Origin: Chromera velia
Taxonomy: Eukaryota; Sar; Chromeraceae
Direction: 5' to 3'
NCBI GenBank assembly: GCA_018398765.1
Contig: JAHBMJ010004391.1
Span: 94,678 to 158,677 of the forward strand
DNA length: 64,000 nt
Shown: piece by piece, positions 49,118-64,000 of the stretch
Layout: every line of letters begins with the position of its first letter
How positions within the stretch are numbered: the stretch's first letter is position 1
Made by a program: the position numbers and the translations under genes
The notes under the pieces: model-generated
The model's database searches: none
Told to the model about the DNA's origin: nothing
The model's input: only the letters and a program-made list of their open reading frames with translations

Positions 49118-49120
49118 AGA
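47400..49120. other. Intergenic: AT-rich island then unassigned sequence
   Basis: 47400-48110 is AT-rich without coding potential. 48120-49070 returns to average composition, with a short (TAC)n tract near 48236-48253, but I see no supported gene. (CA)n occurs at 49095-49118. Confidence 0.6.

Positions 49121-49122
<2 letters not shown>

Positions 49123-49162
<40 letters not shown>
49123..49162. repeat. Uninterrupted run of 40 G
   Basis: A pure G homopolymer on the plus strand, directly after CA and GA repeats. It lies 45 bases downstream of the stop codon of the CSP41b-like gene, so its transcript would carry poly-C. The exact length may be affected by sequencing. Confidence 0.9.
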
Positions 49163-49164
<2 letters not shown>

Positions 49165-49206
49165 GGGGAGAGAGAAAGAACTAAACAAGACCTTCTCCTC
49201 AACCCT

Positions 49207-50630
49207 TCATCTGACTGACAGACAGACCAAAAAATCGTTCTTGTAAAAGTCCTCAAAGATGTCCTTGTTAGTGTACTTGGGGGTCCAGTTCAGGTCCCTT
49301 TGGGCATCCTGTATGCGTTTGATCGATCATCCATCCAAGTACTTATTGTTGTACATGCATACACACACATACATGAAGAAAACGAGAGAACCTGAGGACC
49401 ACAGGGGGACATTGTGGGTGGCCTACAGGCAGGCAGCAGGCAAAGTGACAAAGTCACCATGCAGACACGCCTACATGCATTGACTGCATGTCAGATTATA
49501 GAACTAACCGGCACTGACATTATGCATACATGCATGCATGCATGCGGTGATCAGAATGCTCACACAGTTGCTGAGAGAGAGAGCACTGCTCTCAGACACT
49601 TTGTTTGCCGGCCTACCAGGTCCGGAGATCGAGAGAGAGAAAAGCCTGGCAGTCTCTCCCTCTGTCTCATATGATCACACACAACAACAGAGACAGGGAG
49701 AGCGAGAAGAAAAAAAGAGACCAACATCCAGCGAGGCATAGAGAGAGACGCCCCGGCCGACCCCTCTATAGAAGCAGTCACGTAAATGTACACAAATACG
49801 TCCAAACAAGATGACATGAACACATCCATGCACGCGCCGACGCGTGTGCACACACAAAAACACATACATACATGCACATGCATACAGTTACACCTCTTCA
49901 CGGCACTGCACCTGACCTCTACAGATGCAAAGAAGTGCTGAGGGCGGAATGGGAATGCCTTCTTCTTCCCAAAGTCGTAATCCTTCGGGTTGTAGTGCAC
50001 GATCTCGACGCTTTTCGGGTCCTTCCCAGCAGCCTCGGCAGCCAGGCGCACCGCACCATCAAAGGAGACGGCCTTCGGACACTGCAGTGAGTTACGTATG
50101 TGGGTGCATACACACACATCGCATTGTTGCAACATCTTCAATCAACCCAATGTACCCCCCCGTATCCCGCAATGATCTCCGTTTCGCTTCCCGACCACGC
50201 ATGCCCAGCTTCGCATATCCTCACATGCGGATACAGCTACAGATTTCCCCCCCCCCTCTCAAACCCACCGACCCAGCCACCCACCTGCATGTTGTAGTAC
50301 CTCCCCTTGACGTGATCCTTCCCGATGACGTTCACAAACGCGACTGCGAGGTCCTTCACGTGGCCCAACCCGGTCAGGTGCTCCCCGTGTCCAGGCACGC
50401 ACACGGGTCTGCCGGCGTCAATTCTCTCGAAGAACATCTCCTCCACAGGATTGTAGTTCAGCGGCCCGCAGATGTACGTGGGTCGGAAGGAGGTGAAGGG
50501 AACGCCCGACTCCACCAGGTACTGCTCGGTGTCCAACTTGCCCTTATGGCGGCACTTGGGGTCAGTGGCGTCGCCCTCCCTATGAGGCATAGAGTCGGAC
50601 TTCAGGTATACGCCTGTGGGGACATCCACA

Positions 50631-50667
<37 letters not shown>

Positions 50668-50682
50668 ACACCCTCTCTCTCT

Positions 50683-50736
<54 letters not shown>

Positions 50737-50926
50737 CAAAGAGAGTGAATAGACGAATGCGGTGAGGGGAGAGGTGCGAATGTATGCATGCATGTCAACG
50801 TGTGAGCACATACATGCGCCCAAAAACACTGTCGGTCCGTCGGTGTGCCTGTCTGTCTTCTGTCTATCCATCATTCTGTCTGTTTGCCTGCCTGCCTGCC
50901 TGTCTGTCTGTCTGTCTGTCTGTCGT

Positions 50927-50975
<49 letters not shown>

Positions 50976-51793
50976 TTCCCCCGCCCCCTCTCTCTCTATC
51001 TGTGTGTGTGTATGTGTGCGCGCGCACCCGCGCTCACTATTACACACACGCACGCGCGCTCACACCATGCGAGTTGAGTATGAGTACGTGTACGTCTCTA
51101 CCACTTACACGCAGGGGGATACGAGAGGAAGCGGAGGAGAGGTAAGAGAGAGCTAAAAGGTAGTGAGCGAGAGAAGAACAGAGATAGGTGCGCAGACAGA
51201 GACAGAGACGGTCAAAGAGGCAACGGAAAGAGGCAACGGGGAGAGACGGGCGGGTACGAACAGACATTTAACCCCTCTTCCCCTTACTGCACACGCAATC
51301 CGACTGACCGACCTGCAGAGGACATGTAAACGAAATGCTCCAGCTTTCCCTTGAACATGTCTGCGAGGGGCTGTGTGTCGCTTCTCTCCCTTCCGTTCAT
51401 GTCGTAGACCACATTGAAGTCCATATCCTTCAACTGGGCGAGGCTCTCTGGATCCTGTCTGTCTCCTGTGACGAATGTGGTGCTAGACTTTCTGTGTTCA
51501 AATTCCTCGTCGGTCTCCCCAGGAATCTGTTTGAGTGCGGTCTTCCCTCTGTTGAACAGAGTCACCTTGTGCCCTCTCTTGACAAGTTCCTGCCACACAT
51601 AGAGACCAGAGAAGCGAGTGCCTCCGATCAGGAGAACGTTCCTCGGGCTGATGTCTCCCTCTGCATGGTGGTAGAGCTCTGTGCGCCGGGATCTTCCTGC
51701 TTGGGATGAGGAGAGAAGGGGGGAGGGGGCAGTGAAAGCGTTGGCGGAGTTGGCCAAGAAGGCCATGAGGACGCACGCAGCGCGCTTCATCAT
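49207..51793 (-). CDS. CSP41B: Plastid CSP41b-like NAD-epimerase-fold RNA-binding protein
   Basis: Exons (minus): 51793-51313, 50613-50285, 50081-49917, 49308-49207, all phase-consistent, 358 aa. CSP41 proteins are atypical short-chain dehydrogenases that bind and stabilise, or cleave, chloroplast RNAs. Landmarks are the Rossmann loop NVLLIGGTRFSGLYV, VVYDMNGRE, YMSSAGVYLKSD across the first junction, RHKGKLDTEQYL, RPTYICGPLNYNPVEE, GHVKDLAVAF, and DFGKKKAFPFRPQHFFASVE. The N-terminus is a signal peptide (CVLMAFLANSANA) followed by FTAP and a basic Ser/Arg stretch, the bipartite leader for a complex plastid with Phe at the cleavage site. The last exon is short and ends in CLSVR, unlike the longer plant C-terminus. 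It is divergently paired with the PsbP-like gene. Confidence 0.92.
50632..50660. repeat. (CA)n tract beside a 3' splice site
   Basis: On the coding (minus) strand this is (TG)n ending about 20 bases before the acceptor of exon 50613-50285. (CA)n and (GA)n continue on to 50732. Confidence 0.9.
50917..50999. repeat. (TCTG)n/(CT)n microsatellite
   Basis: Polypyrimidine simple repeats in the first intron of the CSP41b-like gene. Confidence 0.9.
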
Positions 51794-52256
51794 TCTGTCA
51801 GATGAGTCGGGGAGTTGGCCTATTTGCTGGTCGACGTGATCTCTCCACCTGAAATGGAATGACAGTAAGCTGAACGGTGGTGTCCGAGTGGAGCAGAGAT
51901 CGACTGACAGTCCGAGACTGTGAACGTAAGTTTTGCCGTCTCCTTGCCAAGGGGGGGTCGATCGACCTATATATAAGGGGGACCGGCCCGCGCGCGGGCC
52001 CTTGGCATGCATGCCCCGGCCGGCCGCGCGCTCAGCGTCCAAGATGCCCTTTCTTCCATGCCGTCTTCCTTCATCTTCCTTCTCCGTGACCATTGAGACT
52101 CCTCCACCAAACAATGAAGCGATCGTACTTTTCCCTTTTCGTGCCTCATTTTTCACTTCAGTTCTCTGTGCACCAAGCGCTCTCGTGCTCTGGCTAATTA
52201 AGGGCAGAAAGAAGGTGTATGACAAGGAGACGGCAAAAGACAAGAAGACTCGATCA
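51794..52256. promoter_or_regulatory. Shared intergenic region of two divergent plastid genes
   Basis: 463 bases separate the start codons of the CSP41b-like gene (minus) and the PsbP-like gene (plus). Both promoters and both 5' UTRs must lie here, unless an upstream non-coding exon exists. A GC-rich segment (51985-52035) follows a TATATATA word at 51968-51975. No specific factor site was recognised. Confidence 0.6.
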
Positions 52257-58056
<5,800 letters not shown>

Positions 58057-58983
58057 CTGGGAGTCAGATTTTCTCATTGAACCAGAATTCTTTGACTGCG
58101 ATAGATTGTCCGGCACAATGAAGTCTGCAACAAAAGATGCATACTAAAGTCTGTACTTTTAAAAAAATGTTATTTAACTAATTGATCATTTAGTGCAGAT
58201 TGTGTTATAAAAAGCCGTAAAGCATGCATGTTGGAAACTAAATTAGAGACCTGCATGTTAATTTGTTCTCAATTTTTTTGTTTATCAATTTTATTTGCCG
58301 CATTGCAAAACAATTGCTGATATTTCAGAACTTAAAACATTGTCAAAAATGATTTAAACATTACCGCTAACATGTTTGTTTTTATTATATTATTTTTCAA
58401 TGTGTGTTTACTTTTTATAACTGTATGCGAGAATGCAGCAACATGATTGCTTAGGTATGATTGCAATACGTATTTAAGTGTTTAAAGTTACGGAAGTGTT
58501 GTTCAAAAACCAATTACAAAAAAAATCTATTTTTAAATGTTTATATATTCTTCTAAACTCAGTTGTTGAATACAGAGCCAAAAGTGTTTTAGTTGTATTA
58601 CTTCGTATCTTTATTAAAACCAAACGTCAAGGCAATCAATTAATCAAGTCTAAATTTGACTCTAAAACACTAGCCAAAACAAGTTTACCCATAGAGTTTA
58701 CCATACAGGTTAATGTAGGTTAATGTACTAACACCATAATAGTAATAGCACGCTGCACACTGAACGCTTTGGGTGATTCACGTTTCATAAAAAAATTGTT
58801 AGATATAATCTAAAACAGTGAAACCTTGTGTACCTTTCAGTTGCAAACTTATACTGCAAATTTGTATAACAGAGTCTTGTACTTGCTAGACCTAGTGCCA
58901 GATACAAACGTTCAAAGTTTACTGATTCGGTCGCATGCATTAAACACATTTCAGCATCCCTTTCTGATTTCACTCGCATCATT
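58057..58983. other. AT-rich intergenic island
   Basis: AT-rich DNA between the converging 3' ends of the PsbP-like gene and the next minus-strand gene. A weak open frame at 58478-58723 (+) has no recognisable features and AT-driven composition. Confidence 0.65.
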
Positions 58984-60440
58984 TCAAGCAGTAGCTTCCC
59001 TCGGAACAGGCTCTGTTTTAGGTGGACTGCTAGCTGCGTCTTTTCTTCTCATCATTTCTAGGTACTCAGGAGGTGGCGGCTTCCCGTGCTTGATGTTTAG
59101 CTCGGCCTGTACTCTCAGTCGGTGCTCGTGGTTTCTCCGCCTCTCCTGTGCCACTGCCTCCTCAATGTTACTGTGCACGATGTGAAAGACAGAGCCGCCC
59201 CCGAAAACCGCAGTTGCTGCAGGTGAAATGGAACCAATGGAAAAAGGGGGTGAGTGTGCTAAACACGGACCAGCTCCGCGGCCAACGTGCGGTGGCGGCA
59301 AAGAAAAGGAAAGGACCAAGTTTCGTCCTGGACAGACCTGCGGAAGAGCGAAAAACTACTCCTCAGCATTTACACAGCATGGTTTTCTTGGCAGAGAAAG
59401 AAAGAATCAAATGTCAGGCAGTCGTTTTGAAGGGAAGAGGCGAACACAGAATGGAGAGCCCTTGCAAGGCTCACCTAGAAAGAGAGAGAGACCGAAGGAT
59501 CGAAGGAAGGAAGAGACGGAACAGAAGGAAAGCTGCATGGACCTTTTGGACACTCACGAAGATCGCAGGAGAGCAATTAGAGATGATGCAGGTCAGGTCA
59601 GGCTCTGTGCTTTGCCCCACGGGAGTAGGTGTGTGTGTAAGAGAAAAGGGGGGGGGGGTTGATACGCACATCCATACGCAGAGAGAGAGAGGGGGGGGGG
59701 AGAGTGTGTTGAAGTGAAAGAGAGAGGTATTCAACGACATAGAGAGGAGTGGCAGAGGGACTTTGCGCGCAGACACGCAGACATACACGCAAGCACTGCT
59801 GTACATAGAGGAGATGGAGACGGGGGCAAGACAGACGCAGAGGCACAAACACGCATGCATCTTCACGAACATGGATGGACACACATTAAGTCGGGAGGAG
59901 AGAAAGAGAAAGAGAAGGACAAGAGAGAAGAAAGGAACAGAAAGAGCAGAGACAAGCTGCACTTTTCTCGTTTTTTGACTTCCTCTTTTTCCTTGAGGCA
60001 GACAGTACGTCACCCTTTATGCTTCCATTCCTTGCGTCACAACCACACAAACGGATGTCAGGGTGCACACATGAAAGCACATGGTGTGAGGGGACTCCGT
60101 TCAAGGGAACAAAATGGAAAGAGAAAAAGAAAAAGAGGAACACTGCGACGAACACGAAAGAGGACGGTGGACACAATAAGGAGTCCCTCTACATGCACGA
60201 CTGATGCTTCTCGTTCCTCCTGTGGTTTTCTGTCGTGCATGTTTCCTTCGAGGCAAAAACAAACTACTGTTTCTTTTCCTTCCCTCCTCTCCATTTCTCC
60301 TTATGCACACTCTACAGACAGACAGGCAAAAGGACCGACACGATGGCTTCTCTTCGCTTCTTCCCATTTCACTCCTGCACGAAAATCCACTTGCTCACTT
60401 GGTTCTCGCTACAGTGCTCTTTCGGCCACATCGCCCGCTC

Positions 60441-60471
<31 letters not shown>

Positions 60472-61467
60472 GGCTGGCAGGCAGACAGGCTGGCAGGCAG
60501 ACAATACGGTTTCTTTCCCTCCTTTTCTTCATGAACACAACAGACAAAAGGAGGAAAGCGACAGAGACAAAAGAACATGACGACAACTCAGACAAACTGG
60601 GCAGGGGGCCAGACAGTCGGACGGACAGACAGACAAACAGAAAGACAGAGACTTCTCTGCTTCCATTTGCCATTTGCAAGTGCTCGTTCAGTTGCTTTAT
60701 CTTTCGCGAACCTCCAAAGACAAACCTATATACCCTTTGACGTATGCATCCTTGCCTTCTGTTTTCAGTAACGTCCAGCAGTCATTCAGACTGTATTGTT
60801 CTTCTTTCTTCTCCCCAGGGACAGACATACAGCCAGGCACAACGCGACAGACACAGAGAGACGGAGACAGGAGGGCGGGGAGAAGAGACAAGACAGAAAT
60901 ACAGAGAAAAAAAGTGGCGAAAGCAACAGAACCAGCGGAATAGAGGCAAAAGCAAGTCTTGGAAAGAGATTTGACTCCAGCTTGGAGAGGAAGAAGCATC
61001 AAAAATGGGAAACGCGCTAAGGCGGACGGTTCAAGCTGAGGTATAGGCTTGACACAGATACAGCACAAAGACACAGAGAGAGTGCAATTCTGTGAACGGA
61101 GAGCGAAGAATTTAGCACTGGAATCGTGGCGCTGCGTGCTGGTATCAACGTGGAACTGCGTGAATGGGTGAAAACGGTGTAGCGAAGAAATCCAACGGAG
61201 ACGGCAACCAGAAGAGAAAAAAGAGCGCAGAGGAAGGGGGAAACGCAAAACAGAGAGCAGCGGCAGTCAGTGGGATCTAGGCAGACGGAGAAGGGACTGG
61301 CACAATCTGTTCTCTTCGCATGCAGCCAGACAAGAAGAGGCGCAGGTGATAGAGAGTCTGAGAAAGAGAGAAAGACATCTCTGCCAGGAGACGCCAGCTA
61401 ACTGACCTAACAAAGTTATGCCAACCCATTGAAGTTTCGTCGTTTTGCCGTATTTCACGAGGACCAT
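58984..61467 (-). CDS. Small single-span membrane protein (two exons, 97 aa), unknown function
   Basis: Exon 1 is 61467-61407 and exon 2 is 59216-58984 (minus). Donor G|GTCAGT and acceptor CTGCAG are both phase 1, and together they form one hydrophobic segment, LQWVGITLLATAVFGGGSVF. The split TM helix is good evidence that the exons belong together. The short N-terminus is basic (VKYGKTTK). After the TM come AVAQERRRNHEHRLRVQAEL (charged helix) and a Pro/Lys tail ending PREATA. The layout resembles small inner-mitochondrial-membrane or ER proteins, but I recognise no family. The 2.19-kb intron is the longest I assign in this window, so a further small exon is possible. Confidence 0.6.
59217..61406 (-). 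other. 2.19-kb intron of the small membrane protein gene
   Basis: Contains GA-rich and (GACA)n simple repeats (for example 60442-60471) and several long but compositionally repetitive open frames on both strands. None has domain motifs or matching splice partners. Confidence 0.5.
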
Positions 61468-62166
61468 GGCGGAGGTCTAGGACGGAGAAGGTAGAAGCAG
61501 TCGTTTCGATATGCCTCAGCCTGGCAAAGGTGAGAGGAACGTGCCCTTAGAGGAAGGAGACGGATTCAATCTTTCGTCGATCGATCCCCGTCTCTCACCA
61601 AACCGGATCCAAGAATCAAATCTAAAGACGAGACCACGTGCTCGCGGATTTTCTCTGCTACTGCACCAGATGTTTTTTCGCCCCCCATCAAAACCACACC
61701 TCATGCAGAGAAGGGCCCTCGGCGATTCTTTCGGAACTGGAGTTACTATTACTAAGTTAATTCACGATCATAATCGGATCATTCCGTTTTGCGTGTGCCG
61801 CCGGGCGACGGGCGGCGGCGGCGCGGCGCGCAGCGGGCCCCCCCTGCGTGAGCGGAAGGATGGATGGATATGCATGCATGCAAGCGTGCAGACGAACGTA
61901 TGGACGGACGGGTGGTTTATTTTAAATTTTCGCGTCTGATCGAGCAGCTTCTGACGTGTATAAGATGTAAGACCTCAAGCAAGCAGATGTTTCAAGGACT
62001 GTCAATCAAGAGCCATTGACGAAAAGTCAAAAGCCCGGTGATCTTGTCAAGCGCCTCGCACGCACACCGTGACTTCCGTAGCTACCGCCGATTCATTGGA
62101 GTGTCTTACCTTCGGACCGCCCCATTCAGGTTGTCGGACCCATTTCCTCCTGTTCCTTACTGCATA
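61468..62166. other. Intergenic region between divergent small genes
   Basis: No supported gene. A GC-rich patch (61800-61850) consists of GGCGGCGGC-type words. The region should contain the start regions of both flanking genes. Confidence 0.5.
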
Positions 62167-62640
62167 ATGCGAAGCCTTCTCTTCATCACCCTCACCGCTC
62201 TCCTCTTCGCTGCTACTGGTAACGGAAAGCGCTTCCGCCAGAAGAAGCAGCACGCCAACTTCTTTAAGCAGATGTTCACCTCCGTCCCCAAGACTAAGAC
62301 TTTGGGGGAGACATGCGAAATCACCGAGGGCATGTTCACTGACTCCGACAATTGCAAGGAGGGTGTCTGCTCGAGGAGAAGGGGGGACGGGGAGATCCTC
62401 AGGTGCCGCTCCAAGAAGGGAGGCTCCTGTATCGACCCCAAACGAACTGGGGAAACTGAAACCGTCGTGTGCGGCAAAGTCAGCCACGGCGGGGTGAAGG
62501 TTCTCTACGGCAATAACGACCTCTGCACAACTGGCTATGGCTGCACTGGTGGCAAGCTCACTGCAGAAGTTTGTCTCACTGATGAGATGAAACTGGCTCC
62601 GAGTGCAGAGCAGCTGGTGTGTGCAGATCAGGACTGGTGA
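62167..62640 (+). CDS. Small secreted Cys-rich protein (157 aa), unknown function
   Basis: The start at 62167 gives a clear signal peptide (MRSLLFITLTALLFAATGNG) followed by a basic stretch (KRFRQKKQ). The mature protein has ten Cys in patterns such as CEITEGMFTDSDNC, GVCSRR, GSCIDP, CTTGYGC and VCLTDEM. Upstream in-frame codons exist but give no signal peptide. I recognise no family; it is not a known toxin by pattern. The reading frame ends in TGA inside a perfect donor context (ACTG|GTGAGT at 62636/62637). If spliced to a possible acceptor at 62803, the C-terminus becomes ...QDCD. Confidence 0.75.
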   Translation: MRSLLFITLTALLFAATGNGKRFRQKKQHANFFKQMFTSVPKTKTLGETCEITEGMFTDSDNCKEGVCSRRRGDGEILRCRSKKGGSCIDPKRTGETETVVCGKVSHGGVKVLYGNNDLCTTGYGCTGGKLTAEVCLTDEMKLAPSAEQLVCADQDW

Positions 62641-63728
62641 GTATGCGGAAGGAAAGAGAGCTAGAGGCATGCATCCGGGTTCGTCGGAATGAAGAGGAAG
62701 AAGAGGAAGAAGAGTGCGTGCATCAGCATACACAGGTACATGTGGCTCTACTCCCGCATCACCTTTTCCTCTTTCATTCCCGCTGCACCGAATTGTCATG
62801 CAGTGATTGATCGATCCAAGGCCCGACCCACCTTTTGATTCATGAACAGAATGAAGCCCCCTCTGCATGTGAGAGGCAAGCCTTGGGTTCTCCCAACTGA
62901 CTGACCTTTCTATCACTCTCCTGATGAGTCAGATTCGATCACAAAGGAGCAGTACGGGCATAAGGGAGAGTGAGGGGCGCGTCTTCATTGTCTCACTACT
63001 GTAACATCCGACTCAACGAAAACATTCGAAAACGAACACATTGTCTGACTGTTTTGCACTCGAGTGAATCTTGGCCAAACGCTGCCCTGACCAATGAAAG
63101 TGCAAAAAACAATTAAGCGAAAGAGTAAGAAACAAAGGACGTTCGTGTCTGAAGTGACCGACTGCCTACAGACATCGGTCAAATGCAAATGAACGCCAGA
63201 AGAGAGAGGGGCTTATTCGCCTCGGTCATCTGAAAACGAATGCAAAACGCGAAATAGACGGAGAAATAGAGAATTGTAGTCTTTAAAGAGAATGAAGCAA
63301 AACTGCGTTTGATCCAGTCCCAGTAAAAAAACGGTTTAGGCGTGACTGTGCGTCGCAGCGCATGCAGTAACAGTGCATGCAAAAACGCGAATGATGAACA
63401 GGCAGACTGCTAGACAGCTAGTCTGTGACACTGGCATGGCAGCTCCTGATAAATGCAACAACGGATCGATTGAACATGCGCCACATGCAGCGTCGCAGCT
63501 GCGCCAGTACTGATTGGTTCTGGGATTTTTTCAAAAACGAAAAAATGATTGGTTTCATTAACAGTCTTCAATACAAAAAGGTAACTTTAAAGGTTTCAAA
63601 ATTTAAAAAAATATATAGTCTTATTGTTTAAATTTGTTTTACGCAACTTATATCCCCACTAGCTAGTCCCCAGTTAGAATATATACTAGAATATAGACAG
63701 CCTTGTTGTTTTAAATTTTGCCAAATCT
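62641..63728. other. 3' flank, no gene recognised
   Basis: Mixed sequence becoming AT-rich after about 63580. Short open frames lack coding character. Confidence 0.55.
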
Positions 63729-64000
63729 GATGATGATGATGATTGAGGGTTAAATCCTAGATCTAGCGACGCCAGATCCCAAGCCACTAACAAGGCTTTG
63801 AGGACAACCCAGAACACACATTCATACGGGGGGGGATGAGGAAGCCTGCATGCCAATCGGATCGATTCGCCTTAAGGCACACCACATCTACGGAGGCGCA
63901 TGGAGACATAAGCGCTCGGTACACGCGCACACCACATTCATACATTAAATTCTGAATCAATCCGAAAAGAGAGTAAAGGCAAGGATGGATGAGAGGTGAT
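63728..64000 (-). mobile_element. Second copy of the LINE 3' tail (truncated or SINE-like)
   Basis: 63742-63872 matches 42232-42362 over about 131 bp with only a few differences, same orientation, and is preceded on the plus strand by (TGATGA)n, the tail. The match stops at the position of the LINE's ORF stop codon. Beyond it the sequence is different up to the window edge. It is either a related LINE with a divergent ORF or a short element that has borrowed the LINE 3' end. Confidence 0.7.

Noticed and set aside
59714-60580. 288-codon open frame on the plus strand
   Set aside because: Low-complexity Arg/Thr/Gln-rich translation of GACA and GAGA repeats inside an intron on the opposite strand.

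Overview
This is nuclear DNA from a eukaryote, not a bacterium. Genes are split into many short exons, introns are mostly GT-AG with 3' ends of the form TGCAG (often TGCATGCAG), and introns are full of (CT)n, (GT)n, (GACA)n and (CTTT)n microsatellites. Two genes encode plastid proteins with a signal peptide ending just before a Phe followed by a basic transit-like stretch. That is the leader type of algae with a complex, red-derived plastid. Other genes encode apicomplexan-style extracellular mosaics (TSP1, PAN, discoidin, lectin modules). Together these suggest a photosynthetic alveolate close to Apicomplexa, such as a chromerid (Chromera-like). This assignment is inference; no marker gene settles it.

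Layout. 787-25659 (+): one giant secreted or surface adhesion-type protein. I could chain 35 exons with consistent splice phases into about 3,510 codons. 25.7-28.5 kb: intergenic, with an AT-rich island and a MITE-like element with 28-bp inverted ends. 28568-36277 (+): a second secreted protein with an EGF-like domain and leucine-rich repeats, largely one exon per repeat, interrupted by one in-frame TAG. 37996-41358 (-): a lipase maturation factor-like ER membrane protein. 42.2-46.66 kb (-): a decayed non-LTR retrotransposon containing an assembly gap flanked by duplicated contig ends. 46.7-49.2 kb: AT-rich DNA, a GC-rich hairpin cluster and a 40-base G run.

49207-51793 (-) and 52257-58056 (+): a head-to-head pair of plastid genes. 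The first is CSP41b-like (a chloroplast RNA-binding, epimerase-fold protein). The second is a PsbP-domain protein of the thylakoid lumen with a twin-arginine signal. They share a 463-bp intergenic region. 58984-61467 (-): a small single-span membrane protein of two exons. 62167-62640 (+): a small secreted Cys-rich protein. The window ends in a second copy of the retrotransposon's 3' tail.

All exon boundaries were derived by hand from reading frame, splice consensus and phase matching, without transcript data. Domain names rest on recognised residue patterns, not on database searches.
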